Translations under genes and position numbers: made by a program
Shown: positions 5,983 to 12,613 of the stretch, piece after piece
Layout of the letters: each line of letters opens with the position of its first letter
Position numbering within the stretch: position 1 is the stretch's first letter
NCBI GenBank assembly: GCA_012522645.1
Contig: JAAYKC010000099.1
Coordinates: forward strand, 1-17,439
Origin: Thermoplasmatales archaeon
GTDB lineage: Archaea; Thermoplasmatota; Thermoplasmata; Methanomassiliicoccales; Methanomethylophilaceae
Length of the DNA: 17,439 nucleotides
Reading direction: 5' to 3'
Notes under the pieces: generated by a model
Databases searched by the model: none
Told to the model about the DNA's origin: nothing
What the model saw: only the letters and a program-made list of their open reading frames with translations

Positions 5983-7310
5983 AAATAGGATTGGAGGTCC
6001 ATGTCCAGCTTCCTACCAGATCCAAGATGTTCTGCTCATGCCCCACCGAAGGCGATGCGGAGCCGAATACGAGGATATGCCCCGTTTGCATGGGATTCCC
6101 GGGATCCAAGCCCTCACTCAACGGAGAGGCTCTGAAACTGGGACTTAAATTGGCGAAGATGCTAGAATGCAGCATTCCCGACACCACCTGGTTCTCGAGG
6201 AAGATCTACTTCTATCCGGACCTGGCGAAAAACTTTCAGATAACGCAGCAGGAAACACCGGTCGGATTGGGCGGCGTCTATATGCTGGGCGATAAGCCGA
6301 TAAGGATCACCAGGATCCACCTGGAGGAGGATCCCGGTAAGATCAAGAGGACCTCGGACGGTTCCTCGCTCATAGACTACAACCGCAGCGGAATACCTCT
6401 GGCAGAGATAGTCACCGAACCGGATATCTCGTCCCCTGCAGAAGCCAGGAAGTTCCTGGCCTCGCTTCTCGCAGACATAAGGCACACCATAGACCTGGAG
6501 CCGGACAGTGAGAGGAGCGTCCGCTGTGACTGCAACATATCCGTAGGCAAGGAGAGATGCGAGGTCAAGAACGTCACCGGCCTGAAGAACGTCGAGAGGG
6601 CTCTGACCTTCGAGGTCGTCAGGCAGACCAAGATCCTCAGGGCCGGCGGGAAGATAGAGAGGGAGACAAGGCACTTCGATGAGGAGCGCAAGGTCACCAC
6701 CTCCGCCAGGAAGAAGGAGTTCGAGGCGGATTACGGATACATAAACGAACCTGACCTGGGAACGTACCACATAGCCAGGATGGCTTCCGAGATAGAGAAC
6801 AAGGAGACCCCCATGGAGATGGCGGTCCGCTTCGAGAATGATTACGGCATGACCGCGAAAGCCGCCAGGCAGATCATCTCCACCGACATCAGACTGGCCG
6901 GGTTCTTCGAGGATCTGGCGGCCGCCACGGATACCGAGACCGCGAAATGCCTGGTGTCGGGTGTCGTGAGCTCGAACTGGAAGGGCTTCGAACCCACGAA
7001 GGGAAGCCTTGATGACATAATCTCCATGGTGAGAAGATTCAAAGAAGGGAAGATCACCGATGTGGAATGCAACATGAGGGTCCGCTGCATAATGACAGGT
7101 GACGAGGACACATGCAGGATTTGCTCTGAGGATCTGGATAAGATCGTCGGACGCGCATTGGACGAGAATCCCTCGGTCATAGCAGACTATGCCGCGAATG
7201 AGAAGGCGGCGAACCGCATAATCGGGGCCGTCATGAAGGAGACCGGCGGAACGTACTCTTCAGCGGAGATAGTCTCTGCCGTCAGGCGCCTGATCACAGA
7301 GAGGCTGTGA
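5979..7310 (+). CDS. gatB: Aspartyl/glutamyl-tRNA amidotransferase subunit B
   Basis: GatB binds the misacylated tRNA, activates the Asp (or Glu) side chain with ATP and adds the ammonia delivered by GatA. The protein opens with KIGLEVHVQLPTRSKMFCSC, and CSC (24-26 region) with CPVCMGFPGS forms the Cys4 zinc site. Then follow the kinase-like cradle with HLEEDPGK (binding and activation region), DYNRSGIPLAEIVTEPD, and VRCDCNISV. The C-terminal helical and YqeY-like domains (about 280-443) bind the tRNA elbow. The start at ATG 5979 is preceded by a strong GGAGGTG (5967-5973) five bases upstream, and it overlaps the gatA stop; an upstream in-frame ATG at 5937 lies inside gatA and is less likely. 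The stop at 7308-7310 directly abuts the aspS stop on the other strand. Confidence 0.95.
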   Translation: MKIGLEVHVQLPTRSKMFCSCPTEGDAEPNTRICPVCMGFPGSKPSLNGEALKLGLKLAKMLECSIPDTTWFSRKIYFYPDLAKNFQITQQETPVGLGGVYMLGDKPIRITRIHLEEDPGKIKRTSDGSSLIDYNRSGIPLAEIVTEPDISSPAEARKFLASLLADIRHTIDLEPDSERSVRCDCNISVGKERCEVKNVTGLKNVERALTFEVVRQTKILRAGGKIERETRHFDEERKVTTSARKKEFEADYGYINEPDLGTYHIARMASEIENKETPMEMAVRFENDYGMTAKAARQIISTDIRLAGFFEDLAAATDTETAKCLVSGVVSSNWKGFEPTKGSLDDIISMVRRFKEGKITDVECNMRVRCIMTGDEDTCRICSEDLDKIVGRALDENPSVIADYAANEKAANRIIGAVMKETGGTYSSAEIVSAVRRLITERL

Positions 7311-9104
7311 TCACAGATCGTCCAGATCATCCATGGCCAAGGACAGTATCTGCAGCTCCTCCAGCTTGTCGTCGTCCACCTTGGCGGGTGAATCATCGAA
7401 GAGGGACTGAGCCCTCTTGTTCTTCGGGAACGCTATGGTGTCGCGTATCGTCTCCTTGCCTGTGATCATGGCTATCAGCCTGTCGATGCCGAGTGCTATC
7501 CCGCCGTGGGGCGGCGCACCGTAGCGCAGTGCCTCAAGGAAGAAACCGAAGTCCTTCTCGATCTTGTCCGCGGACATGCCCAGCATCGAGAATGCTTTCC
7601 TCTGCATCTCCGGATCGTTTATCCTGACGGACCCGGAGCCCAGCTCACTGCCGTTCAGAACCAGATCGAAAGAGCTTCCCATGACATTATCATCATCAAG
7701 GGAGGAACGGGGCTTGACGAACGGGTGATGGAATGTCGTGAGCCTTCCGGAGACCGGATCGGTCTCGAAGAGCGGACAGTCCACCAGCCATGCGAATTCG
7801 AATACGCCCTCAGGGATCAGACCCAGGTCCTCGGCGAGTTTCAGCCTTACCTGTCCCGCTCCCTCCTGGGTCGCCTTCTCCGGGCCTGCGAACAGGAACA
7901 GCAGGTCCCCGTCTTTGATGTCCAGTTTACCTATGAGATTCCCGATGACCTCGGGACTGAAATATTTCACGATGTTGCTGTCAAGGGTCCCGTCCCTGGC
8001 CCTCATCCAGGTGAGACCTCCGAGACCGACCTTCTTGGCATGCTCTATGTAACGGTCGACCTCGTTCCTGCCTATTTTTTCCGCAAGGGCCGCTTCGATC
8101 CTTATCCCCAGGATTATACCGCCCTTTGAGATTATCCTGCGGAAGATCTCGTAATCTGCCTTCCCTGCGATGTCCGTGACATCATTGAGCCTGAGACCGA
8201 ATCTGAGGTCGGGCTTGTCGGAACCGTAGGACCACATGGCCTCTTTGTAGGAGATCCTTCTGAACGGTGTCTCCAGCTTCTTGCCGTAAAGACCTTTCCA
8301 TACGTGTGCCAGCATGCCCTCTATGACATCTTGGATGTCCTTCTCATCCACGAAGGACATCTCCATGTCCAGCTGAGTGAACTCAGGCTGCCTGTCTTTC
8401 CTGGAATCCTCATCCCGGAAGCACCTGGCTATCTGATAGTAACGGTCCATGCCGCCGACCATGAGCATCTGCTTGAACAGCTGCGGAGACTGAGCCAGCG
8501 CATAGAATGTGCCGGGGTGGACCCTGGACGGGACCAGATAGTCCCTTGCGCCCTCAGGGGTGCTCCTTCCCAGGATAGGGGTCTCGATCTCCAGGAATCT
8601 CTGGGTCTCAAGATACTGACGCGCGAAATGCATGAATCTGCTCCTGGTCTCCAGGGTGCGGATCATGTCCGTCCTCCTGAGGTCCAGGTATCTGTACTTC
8701 ATCCTGATGTCCTCGCTCGGAAGGACGCCTTCCTTCTGGTCGCCCACCTCAAGCGGCGGGACGTCGGACTTACCCAGGAGCTCGGCCGATGTTATCAGGA
8801 CTTCCACGTCTCCTGTGGGATTCCGTTCATCCTCCGTGCCTTCCACTCTGCTCCTGACCGTGCCTCTGATGGAGACGGCTGACTCGCGGGTGAAGGACCT
8901 CATCGTCTCTGCCAGCGCCTCTGCATCCGCATCCTTGGAAAGATCCTCCGGATCAAAGACCACCTGGGTTATGCCGTATCTGTCAGCGAGGTCGATGAAT
9001 GCCACCCCGCCGTGGTCCCTGGAGAATCTTACCCATCCCTGGAGGCACGCTTCCGTACCTATGTCAGACGTTCTGAGCTCTCCGCAGGTGTGGGTTCTTT
9101 TCAT
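7311..9104 (-). CDS. aspS: Aspartyl-tRNA synthetase, bacterial type, probably non-discriminating (Asp/Asn)
   Basis: A class IIb synthetase of 597 residues: N-terminal OB-fold anticodon domain (about 1-105), motif 1 (FLEIETPILGRSTPEGARDY, 170-189), motif 2 (CFRDEDSRKDRQPEFTQLDM, 228-247), a bacterial-type GAD insertion (about 300-420), and motif 3 (GGIALGIDRL, 534-543). Archaeal AspRS are about 430-440 residues and lack the GAD insertion, so this is the bacterial form, presumably acquired by transfer. In the anticodon domain the sequence reads SRDHGG with His31; His at this place marks the non-discriminating Pseudomonas enzyme, whereas E. coli has Leu. With gatCAB next door it would charge tRNA(Asn) with Asp for amidation. 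GAGG (9114-9117) lies nine bases before the ATG, and a TATA-like box at 9149-9158 gives it its own promoter. Confidence 0.95.
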   Translation of the reverse strand: MKRTHTCGELRTSDIGTEACLQGWVRFSRDHGGVAFIDLADRYGITQVVFDPEDLSKDADAEALAETMRSFTRESAVSIRGTVRSRVEGTEDERNPTGDVEVLITSAELLGKSDVPPLEVGDQKEGVLPSEDIRMKYRYLDLRRTDMIRTLETRSRFMHFARQYLETQRFLEIETPILGRSTPEGARDYLVPSRVHPGTFYALAQSPQLFKQMLMVGGMDRYYQIARCFRDEDSRKDRQPEFTQLDMEMSFVDEKDIQDVIEGMLAHVWKGLYGKKLETPFRRISYKEAMWSYGSDKPDLRFGLRLNDVTDIAGKADYEIFRRIISKGGIILGIRIEAALAEKIGRNEVDRYIEHAKKVGLGGLTWMRARDGTLDSNIVKYFSPEVIGNLIGKLDIKDGDLLFLFAGPEKATQEGAGQVRLKLAEDLGLIPEGVFEFAWLVDCPLFETDPVSGRLTTFHHPFVKPRSSLDDDNVMGSSFDLVLNGSELGSGSVRINDPEMQRKAFSMLGMSADKIEKDFGFFLEALRYGAPPHGGIALGIDRLIAMITGKETIRDTIAFPKNKRAQSLFDDSPAKVDDDKLEELQILSLAMDDLDDL

Positions 9105-9147
9105 TTATTGCATCCTCTGAAGCTTATGAGTCAGCAAATAATGGCGT

Positions 9148-9159
9148 GTATTAAAATAC
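9148..9159 (-). promoter_or_regulatory. Promoter element of aspS, inverted repeat
   Basis: The minus strand reads GTATTTTAATAC, an AT-rich inverted repeat (5 + 2 + 5) that also works as a TATA box. Its centre is about 50 bases before the aspS start, giving a leader of roughly 23 bases that carries the Shine-Dalgarno GAGG. It abuts the TAA stop of the upstream lrp gene. The symmetry is also compatible with a regulator site, but that is conjecture. Confidence 0.45.
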
Positions 9160-9645
9160 TTACTCAGAGGAATCCGATTTCCCGTGCACATCAGGAATGA
9201 AATCGAACGGGTCCTTTATCATATTCAGGACAACTGACGTATTGGTCTTCTTGACGCCTTCTATCTCCAGTATGCCCTTCACCGCCGCCGAGAACTCGTC
9301 CCTGTCCGTGCATGCGATCCATGCGATGGAATCGCATTCCCCGGTTACATCGAACACCCCTATGACGTGAGGGAGCTCCCTGACAGCCTGCTGGACGCCC
9401 AGTATGTTGCCCTCAGCGTATATCTGAACTATGCCCATGAACTCGAATCCCATGCGCATATAGTCCACTTTGGCCCGGTAGCCGGTTATTATGCCCTTCG
9501 ATTCCAGATTCTTGACCCTCTGTATGAGGGTCGTCGGATGTATTCCGAGCTGTTTGGCCAGCTGCCTGTAGGAACCTTGGCTGGAAACGCACATCAGCTC
9601 AATTATGCGCCTGTCTGTCTCATCGAAATCCCTGATGTCTGACAT
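9160..9645 (-). CDS. Lrp/AsnC-family transcriptional regulator
   Basis: A 161-residue protein of the feast/famine regulator family. The N terminus (about 6-65) is a winged-helix HTH: FDETDRRIIELM, YRQLAKQLGIHPTTLIQRVK (recognition helix) and LESKGIITGYRAKVD. The rest (about 70-150) is the ligand-binding RAM domain, with GVFDVTGECDSIAWIACTD as its central strand-loop. Family members form dimers to octamers around DNA and sense amino acids; the effector here cannot be read from the sequence. The gene is divergent from the AlaX gene (81-bp shared region with an AT-rich palindrome) and 55 bp upstream of aspS on the same strand, so regulation of itself, alaX or aspS is a reasonable guess. The start ATG at 9643-9645 gives a normal length. 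It is the only gene in the window ending in TAA. Confidence 0.92.
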   Translation of the reverse strand: MSDIRDFDETDRRIIELMCVSSQGSYRQLAKQLGIHPTTLIQRVKNLESKGIITGYRAKVDYMRMGFEFMGIVQIYAEGNILGVQQAVRELPHVIGVFDVTGECDSIAWIACTDRDEFSAAVKGILEIEGVKKTNTSVVLNMIKDPFDFIPDVHGKSDSSE

Positions 9646-9684
9646 GTTACGTTTCCCGAGTGCGTCTCCTAGGTTTTATCGCAT

Positions 9685-9695
9685 ATTTATTAAAT
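9685..9695. promoter_or_regulatory. Divergent lrp/alaX promoter region with AT palindrome
   Basis: The 81-bp gap between the Lrp gene and the AlaX gene contains ATTTA-T-TAAAT, a perfect inverted repeat inside the AT-rich core. Read on the plus strand it supplies a TATA box (ATATTTAT at 9683-9690) about 40 bases before the alaX ATG. On the minus strand GATAAAAC (9673-9680) is a possible TATA box about 31 bases before the lrp ATG. Lrp proteins often bind AT-rich palindromes over their own promoters, so this is the best candidate operator; direct evidence is lacking. Confidence 0.4.
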
Positions 9696-9726
9696 CTTAC
9701 AGCCAATCCCGAGCCCGGTAAAGGAT

Positions 9727-10905
9727 ATGACAGAGGAGATTTTCGCATTTGACGGGTATCTGACCGAATTCGAGGCAGTCGTCTCTGCGACCGACGGCGA
9801 CTGGGTATCTCTGGATTCAACGGCATTCTACCCCGGCGGAGGAGGACAGGCGCACGACACCGGGACCCTCAGAGGGAAGGCCGTCGAGAAAGTGGAAAGA
9901 AGGGGGGACGGGATCTGGCACCTCTGCCCCGGCCACGGCCTTGAAGAGGGGGACAAGATCTGGTGCAGCGTCAACTGGGACAGGCGCTACGAGCTGATGA
10001 AGGGGCACACCGCCGAGCATATGCTCTTCGGAGCCCTGAACCGTCTGGTCCCGGATATGAACATCGTCAAGATAGACATAGAGTACGATGACAAGTATGT
10101 CATCGTCGACAGGGATGTGGATTGGGACATCATATCGGACGCCGTCGCATCGGTGAATGCCGCGGTGGGCGAGGACCTGTCGGTGATCAGGAGCTCCATG
10201 GACAGGGATGACCCTGAACTGGAGCACATAAGGGCGAAGCTGGACAGGATAGAGGGCAACAGGATCTCCGTGGTGGAGATCGACGGTTTCGATATCGCGG
10301 CATGCGGAGGCCTCCATGTGATGGAGACGGGAGAAATAGAATTCGTATTCGCGGACAGGAAGGTCTCCTCCGGGAAGGAGGGCTACGCCATTCATTTCAA
10401 AGTGGGATCGGCAGCGAAAAAAGCATCCTCGGATCTTGCCTACGGCTGCCTGAAGATATCCGAGGCACTCAACAGCAAGCCCTCGGATGCAGAGAAGGCT
10501 GCTGCCAATGTCCTATCAGAGCTGAACGACGCCAGATCCATGCTGAAGAAGGCGGGCAGGGCCCTCGTCAACACCGCCGGGAAGAAGGATTTCGAAGGAG
10601 TCACCATCAGATACGGCGTCCTCCCTGCGGACACGGACGTCCTGGCAGAGGCGGCGGAGAGATGGAGATCCGAAGGGCACATAGCTGTGCTCGCAACGGA
10701 CTCCGATCCGTCTTCGGTGATACTGGCCTCCGGGGATGCGAGGATCGACTGCAAAAAGATCCTGGCAGATGCCCTGTCCTCGGTGGGAGGCAGAGGCGGC
10801 GGGAAGAAGGAGTTCGCCAGAGGAGGATTGACGAAGGGAGCCGACCCCTCTGATTTCGTCAAAAAGGCAACGGACGCCGTTCAGAGAGCCTTATCTAGCT
10901 TGTAG
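9727..10905 (+). CDS. alaX: AlaX-type alanyl-tRNA editing protein, long form with C-Ala/DHHA1 domain
   Basis: A stand-alone homologue of the AlaRS editing region that hydrolyses Ser-tRNA(Ala) (and possibly Gly-tRNA(Ala)). Residues 1-90 are the glycine-rich beta domain with TAFYPGGGGQAHDTGTL. The zinc-binding editing core follows, with HTAEH (His94, His98) and CGGLH (Cys193, His197), the four ligands of the family. After a coiled-coil-like linker (about 250-280), the C-terminal DHHA1/C-Ala domain ends in GGRGGGKKEFARGG (354-367). At 392 residues this is the AlaX-L class, which uses the C-Ala domain to grip the tRNA elbow; no aminoacylation domain is present. It is divergent from the Lrp regulator and ends with TAG 40 bp before the NAC gene. 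ATG 9727 begins directly with the typical edge strand. Confidence 0.92.
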   Translation: MTEEIFAFDGYLTEFEAVVSATDGDWVSLDSTAFYPGGGGQAHDTGTLRGKAVEKVERRGDGIWHLCPGHGLEEGDKIWCSVNWDRRYELMKGHTAEHMLFGALNRLVPDMNIVKIDIEYDDKYVIVDRDVDWDIISDAVASVNAAVGEDLSVIRSSMDRDDPELEHIRAKLDRIEGNRISVVEIDGFDIAACGGLHVMETGEIEFVFADRKVSSGKEGYAIHFKVGSAAKKASSDLAYGCLKISEALNSKPSDAEKAAANVLSELNDARSMLKKAGRALVNTAGKKDFEGVTIRYGVLPADTDVLAEAAERWRSEGHIAVLATDSDPSSVILASGDARIDCKKILADALSSVGGRGGGKKEFARGGLTKGADPSDFVKKATDAVQRALSSL

Positions 10906-10914
10906 ACCCTCAAA

Positions 10915-10922
10915 GGATATAA
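10915..10922 (+). promoter_or_regulatory. TATA box of the NAC-hypC unit (leaderless spacing)
   Basis: GGATATAA lies in the 40-bp gap after the AlaX gene, centred about 27 bases before the NAC ATG. The predicted transcription start coincides with the start codon, and no Shine-Dalgarno sequence precedes it. Confidence 0.5.
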
Positions 10923-10945
10923 GTTCCTTCAGTATACGAGGGGCT

Positions 10946-11299
10946 ATGGCAGGAAGAGGCATGAACCCGCGTCAGATGAAGCAGGCCATGCGCAAAATGG
11001 GCATAAGCAATGAGCCGATGAGGGGTGTCACTCAGGTGATCATCAGGACCGCCGACAAGGAGTACGTCTTCGATTCACCGGATGTCAACATAATGACTGT
11101 ACAGGGACAGAAGACCTATCAGTTCACCGGGGAGCCGGCGGAAATGCCTCTCGGAGAGGCGGCAGCGCCGGGGATGCCGGAGGAAGATATAGAATTGGTC
11201 ATGTCTCAGACGGGATGCGGAAGGGATGCCGCTATCAAAGCCCTTGAGGAGAATGACGGACAGCCCGCAGAAGCGATCCTGCAGATAATGACCGGGTGA
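10946..11299 (+). CDS. nac: Nascent polypeptide-associated complex protein (archaeal aNAC)
   Basis: Archaeal NAC is a homodimer that binds nascent chains at the ribosomal tunnel exit. The 117 residues show a basic N-terminal arm (GRGMNPRQMKQAMRKMGI, ribosome contact), the NAC beta-barrel dimerisation domain (about 20-63, with GVTQVIIRTADKEYVFDSP and QTYQF-like strands), an acidic/Ala-Pro linker, and a C-terminal UBA domain (about 78-117) with DIELVMSQTGCGRDAAIKAL and DGQPAEAILQI. Length and order are those of the archaeal alpha-NAC family. It has its own TATA box and is followed after five bases by hypC. Confidence 0.95.
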   Translation: MAGRGMNPRQMKQAMRKMGISNEPMRGVTQVIIRTADKEYVFDSPDVNIMTVQGQKTYQFTGEPAEMPLGEAAAPGMPEEDIELVMSQTGCGRDAAIKALEENDGQPAEAILQIMTG

Positions 11300-11304
11300 T
11301 ACAC

Positions 11305-11535
11305 ATGTGCCTTGCAGCCCCAGGAAAATTGATCTCCGTGGAAGGAGAGATAGGGAAGATAGATTTCGGCGGAACGATCAGAGAAGCCAACATCTCGATG
11401 GTAGAGGCGGAGATCGGCGACTGGGTCGTGATCCATGCAGGATTCGCGATACAGACCATGGATGAGGAGGAAGCGAAGGAGACATTAGAGCTCTGGAACG
11501 AATTCCTCAGCGCCGAGACAACAGAATTCAAGTGA
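11305..11535 (+). CDS. hypC: Hydrogenase maturation chaperone HypC
   Basis: HypC (76 residues) works with HypD to carry the Fe(CN)2CO unit to the large subunit of [NiFe] hydrogenases. The defining N-terminal MCLAAPGK is present; the second-position Cys is the essential iron ligand. For this reason the ATG at 11305 is the true start, not the in-frame GTG at 11296. GGGTGA (11294-11299), part of the NAC end and stop, lies five bases upstream as ribosome binding site. The rest is the OB-like barrel (GKIDFGGTIREANISMV, GDWVVIHAGFAIQTM) with a helical tail. It sits alone, without hypD, hypE or hydrogenase genes nearby, but its presence implies that the organism makes a [NiFe] hydrogenase. Confidence 0.95.
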   Translation: MCLAAPGKLISVEGEIGKIDFGGTIREANISMVEAEIGDWVVIHAGFAIQTMDEEEAKETLELWNEFLSAETTEFK

Positions 11536-11548
11536 ATCTTAGAAAAAA

Positions 11549-11556
11549 TTTATATA
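11549..11556 (+). promoter_or_regulatory. TATA box of the 5S rRNA gene with purine-rich BRE
   Basis: TTTATATA preceded by AGAAAAAA (a plausible BRE) is the strongest promoter-like match in the window. Its centre is about 26 bases before the predicted 5' end of 5S rRNA at 11579. Confidence 0.75.
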
Positions 11557-11578
11557 CTTGTCAGCTATGGCATGTTTC

Positions 11579-11703
11579 GGCATGACGGCCACAGCGGCGG
11601 GGCAACACCCGGTCCCATTCCGAACCCGGCAGTAAAGTCCGCCCGCGTACCTGTCTGTACTGTATTGCGCGAGCGTACGGGAACACAAATACGCTGTCAG
11701 CCA
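11579..11703 (+). rRNA. rrf: 5S ribosomal RNA
   Basis: The sequence carries the universal 5S core: CCACAGCGGCGGGG, then CCCATTCCGAACCCGGCAGT with AAG, then GCCCGCG and the loop E/helix IV region ATTGCGCGAGCGTACGGGAA. The ends pair as helix I: TGACGGC (11583-11589) with GCTGTCA (11693-11699), extended by GGC (11579-11581) with GCC (11700-11702) across a bulged A. The length of about 125 nt is normal. The ends are set by this helix and by TATA spacing, so they may be off by a few bases. No 16S, 23S or tRNA lies next to it, so 5S is transcribed alone, as known for several Thermoplasmata. Confidence 0.95.
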
Positions 11704-11720
11704 CTTTTCCTTTTTCTCTG
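11704..11720 (+). terminator. T-rich terminator after 5S rRNA
   Basis: Right after the 5S helix I the plus strand has ACTTTTCCTTTTTCTCT, two pyrimidine runs rich in T. Archaeal RNA polymerase terminates at such T-tracts without needing a hairpin. The next gene has its own promoter about 90 bases downstream. Confidence 0.55.
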
Positions 11721-11802
11721 ACGAGCATACGCTCTGACCTTCCTGTGCGAGATCCGCAAGACGTGCAAGAACAGTACGTTATCGGCATCACAGGCACATA
11801 CA

Positions 11803-11810
11803 CTTTATAA
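11803..11810 (+). promoter_or_regulatory. TATA box of the isoprenoid operon (leaderless spacing)
   Basis: CTTTATAA is centred about 25 bases before the ATG at 11831, so the transcript would begin at the start codon. It serves the three-gene IPK-fni-idsA operon. Confidence 0.6.
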
Positions 11811-11830
11811 TTGAGGACAAAATATCCGAC

Positions 11831-12613
11831 ATGATGATACTCATCAAACTGGGCGGGAGCGTGATAACGGACAAGACGCGTTACCGCACATTCAACTCCG
11901 GGATCGTGAGCAGACTCTGCCGGGAAATCAAGGAATCCGGGAAAGAGGTCATGATCGTGCACGGCGCAGGATCTTTCGGACATGTTCTGGCCAAGGAGCA
12001 TGATATAAATTCCGGTTTCAAAGAAGAGACTCAGATCCCCGCAGTCGCCCGGATCTGCTATGACGTACGGGAGCTCAACTCGATGGTCGTCTCGGAGCTG
12101 ATCTCTGCCGGGATCCCGTCAGTGTCGGTACCCACGGGGTCCTGTTTCGTGATGGATAACAGAGATCTCATATTCGAGAATGATGAGCCGGTGCGCAGAT
12201 TCCGTGATCTCGGAATCGTGCCCGTCCTCTTCGGAGATGTGGTCACCGACCGCAGCCTCGGATTCGCAATATGCTCAGGAGATCAAATAATGGAAAGGCT
12301 GGCCGATCTGTTTGATCCGGAAATGGTTGTATTCGTCTCAGACATAGACGGGCTCTATGATAAGAATCCCAAAACAGAGCGGGATGCAGTGTTATATGAT
12401 GAAGTTGATAGCAGGGTGTTGAAAGAAGTGAGCACGAAATACGACGTCGATGATGTCACCGGAGGCGTCCGCGCCAAGATGGAATCAATGCTCAGGATGT
12501 GCTCCGGCAGCAGGTGCTGCGTACTGGTCAACGGTAACGCAGAGGGGAGACTTCTGAAACTCCTGCGCGGAGAGAGGATCGTCTGCACAACGGCTAAGGG
12601 CGGAATATCATGA
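11831..12613 (+). CDS. ipk: Isopentenyl phosphate kinase
   Basis: IPK phosphorylates isopentenyl phosphate to IPP with ATP, the last step of the archaeal mevalonate pathway variants. This 260-residue protein has the amino acid kinase fold: ILIKLGGSVITDK (Lys6 in the phosphate-binding strand), VHGAGSFGHVLAKEH (42-57), whose final His51 is the catalytic histidine that separates IPK from other kinases of the fold, VLFGDVV and SGDQIMERLA in the middle, VFVSDIDGLYDKNP in the ATP domain, and DDVTGGVRAKM near 207-217. The start at ATG 11831 fits the leaderless promoter; a second ATG follows at once (11834). Its TGA overlaps the ATG of the IPP isomerase gene. It begins an operon with the two next enzymes of the pathway. 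Confidence 0.94.
   Translation: MMILIKLGGSVITDKTRYRTFNSGIVSRLCREIKESGKEVMIVHGAGSFGHVLAKEHDINSGFKEETQIPAVARICYDVRELNSMVVSELISAGIPSVSVPTGSCFVMDNRDLIFENDEPVRRFRDLGIVPVLFGDVVTDRSLGFAICSGDQIMERLADLFDPEMVVFVSDIDGLYDKNPKTERDAVLYDEVDSRVLKEVSTKYDVDDVTGGVRAKMESMLRMCSGSRCCVLVNGNAEGRLLKLLRGERIVCTTAKGGIS

Noticed and set aside
6162..6770. 202-codon minus-strand frame inside gatB, and similar long antisense frames in aspS, fni and idsA
   Set aside because: They mirror well-supported genes and have low-complexity or meaningless composition, with no ribosome binding site or promoter.
11722..11736. GAGC-ATAC-GCTC stem after the 5S gene
   Set aside because: The stem is only four pairs; the T-tracts just before it explain termination better.
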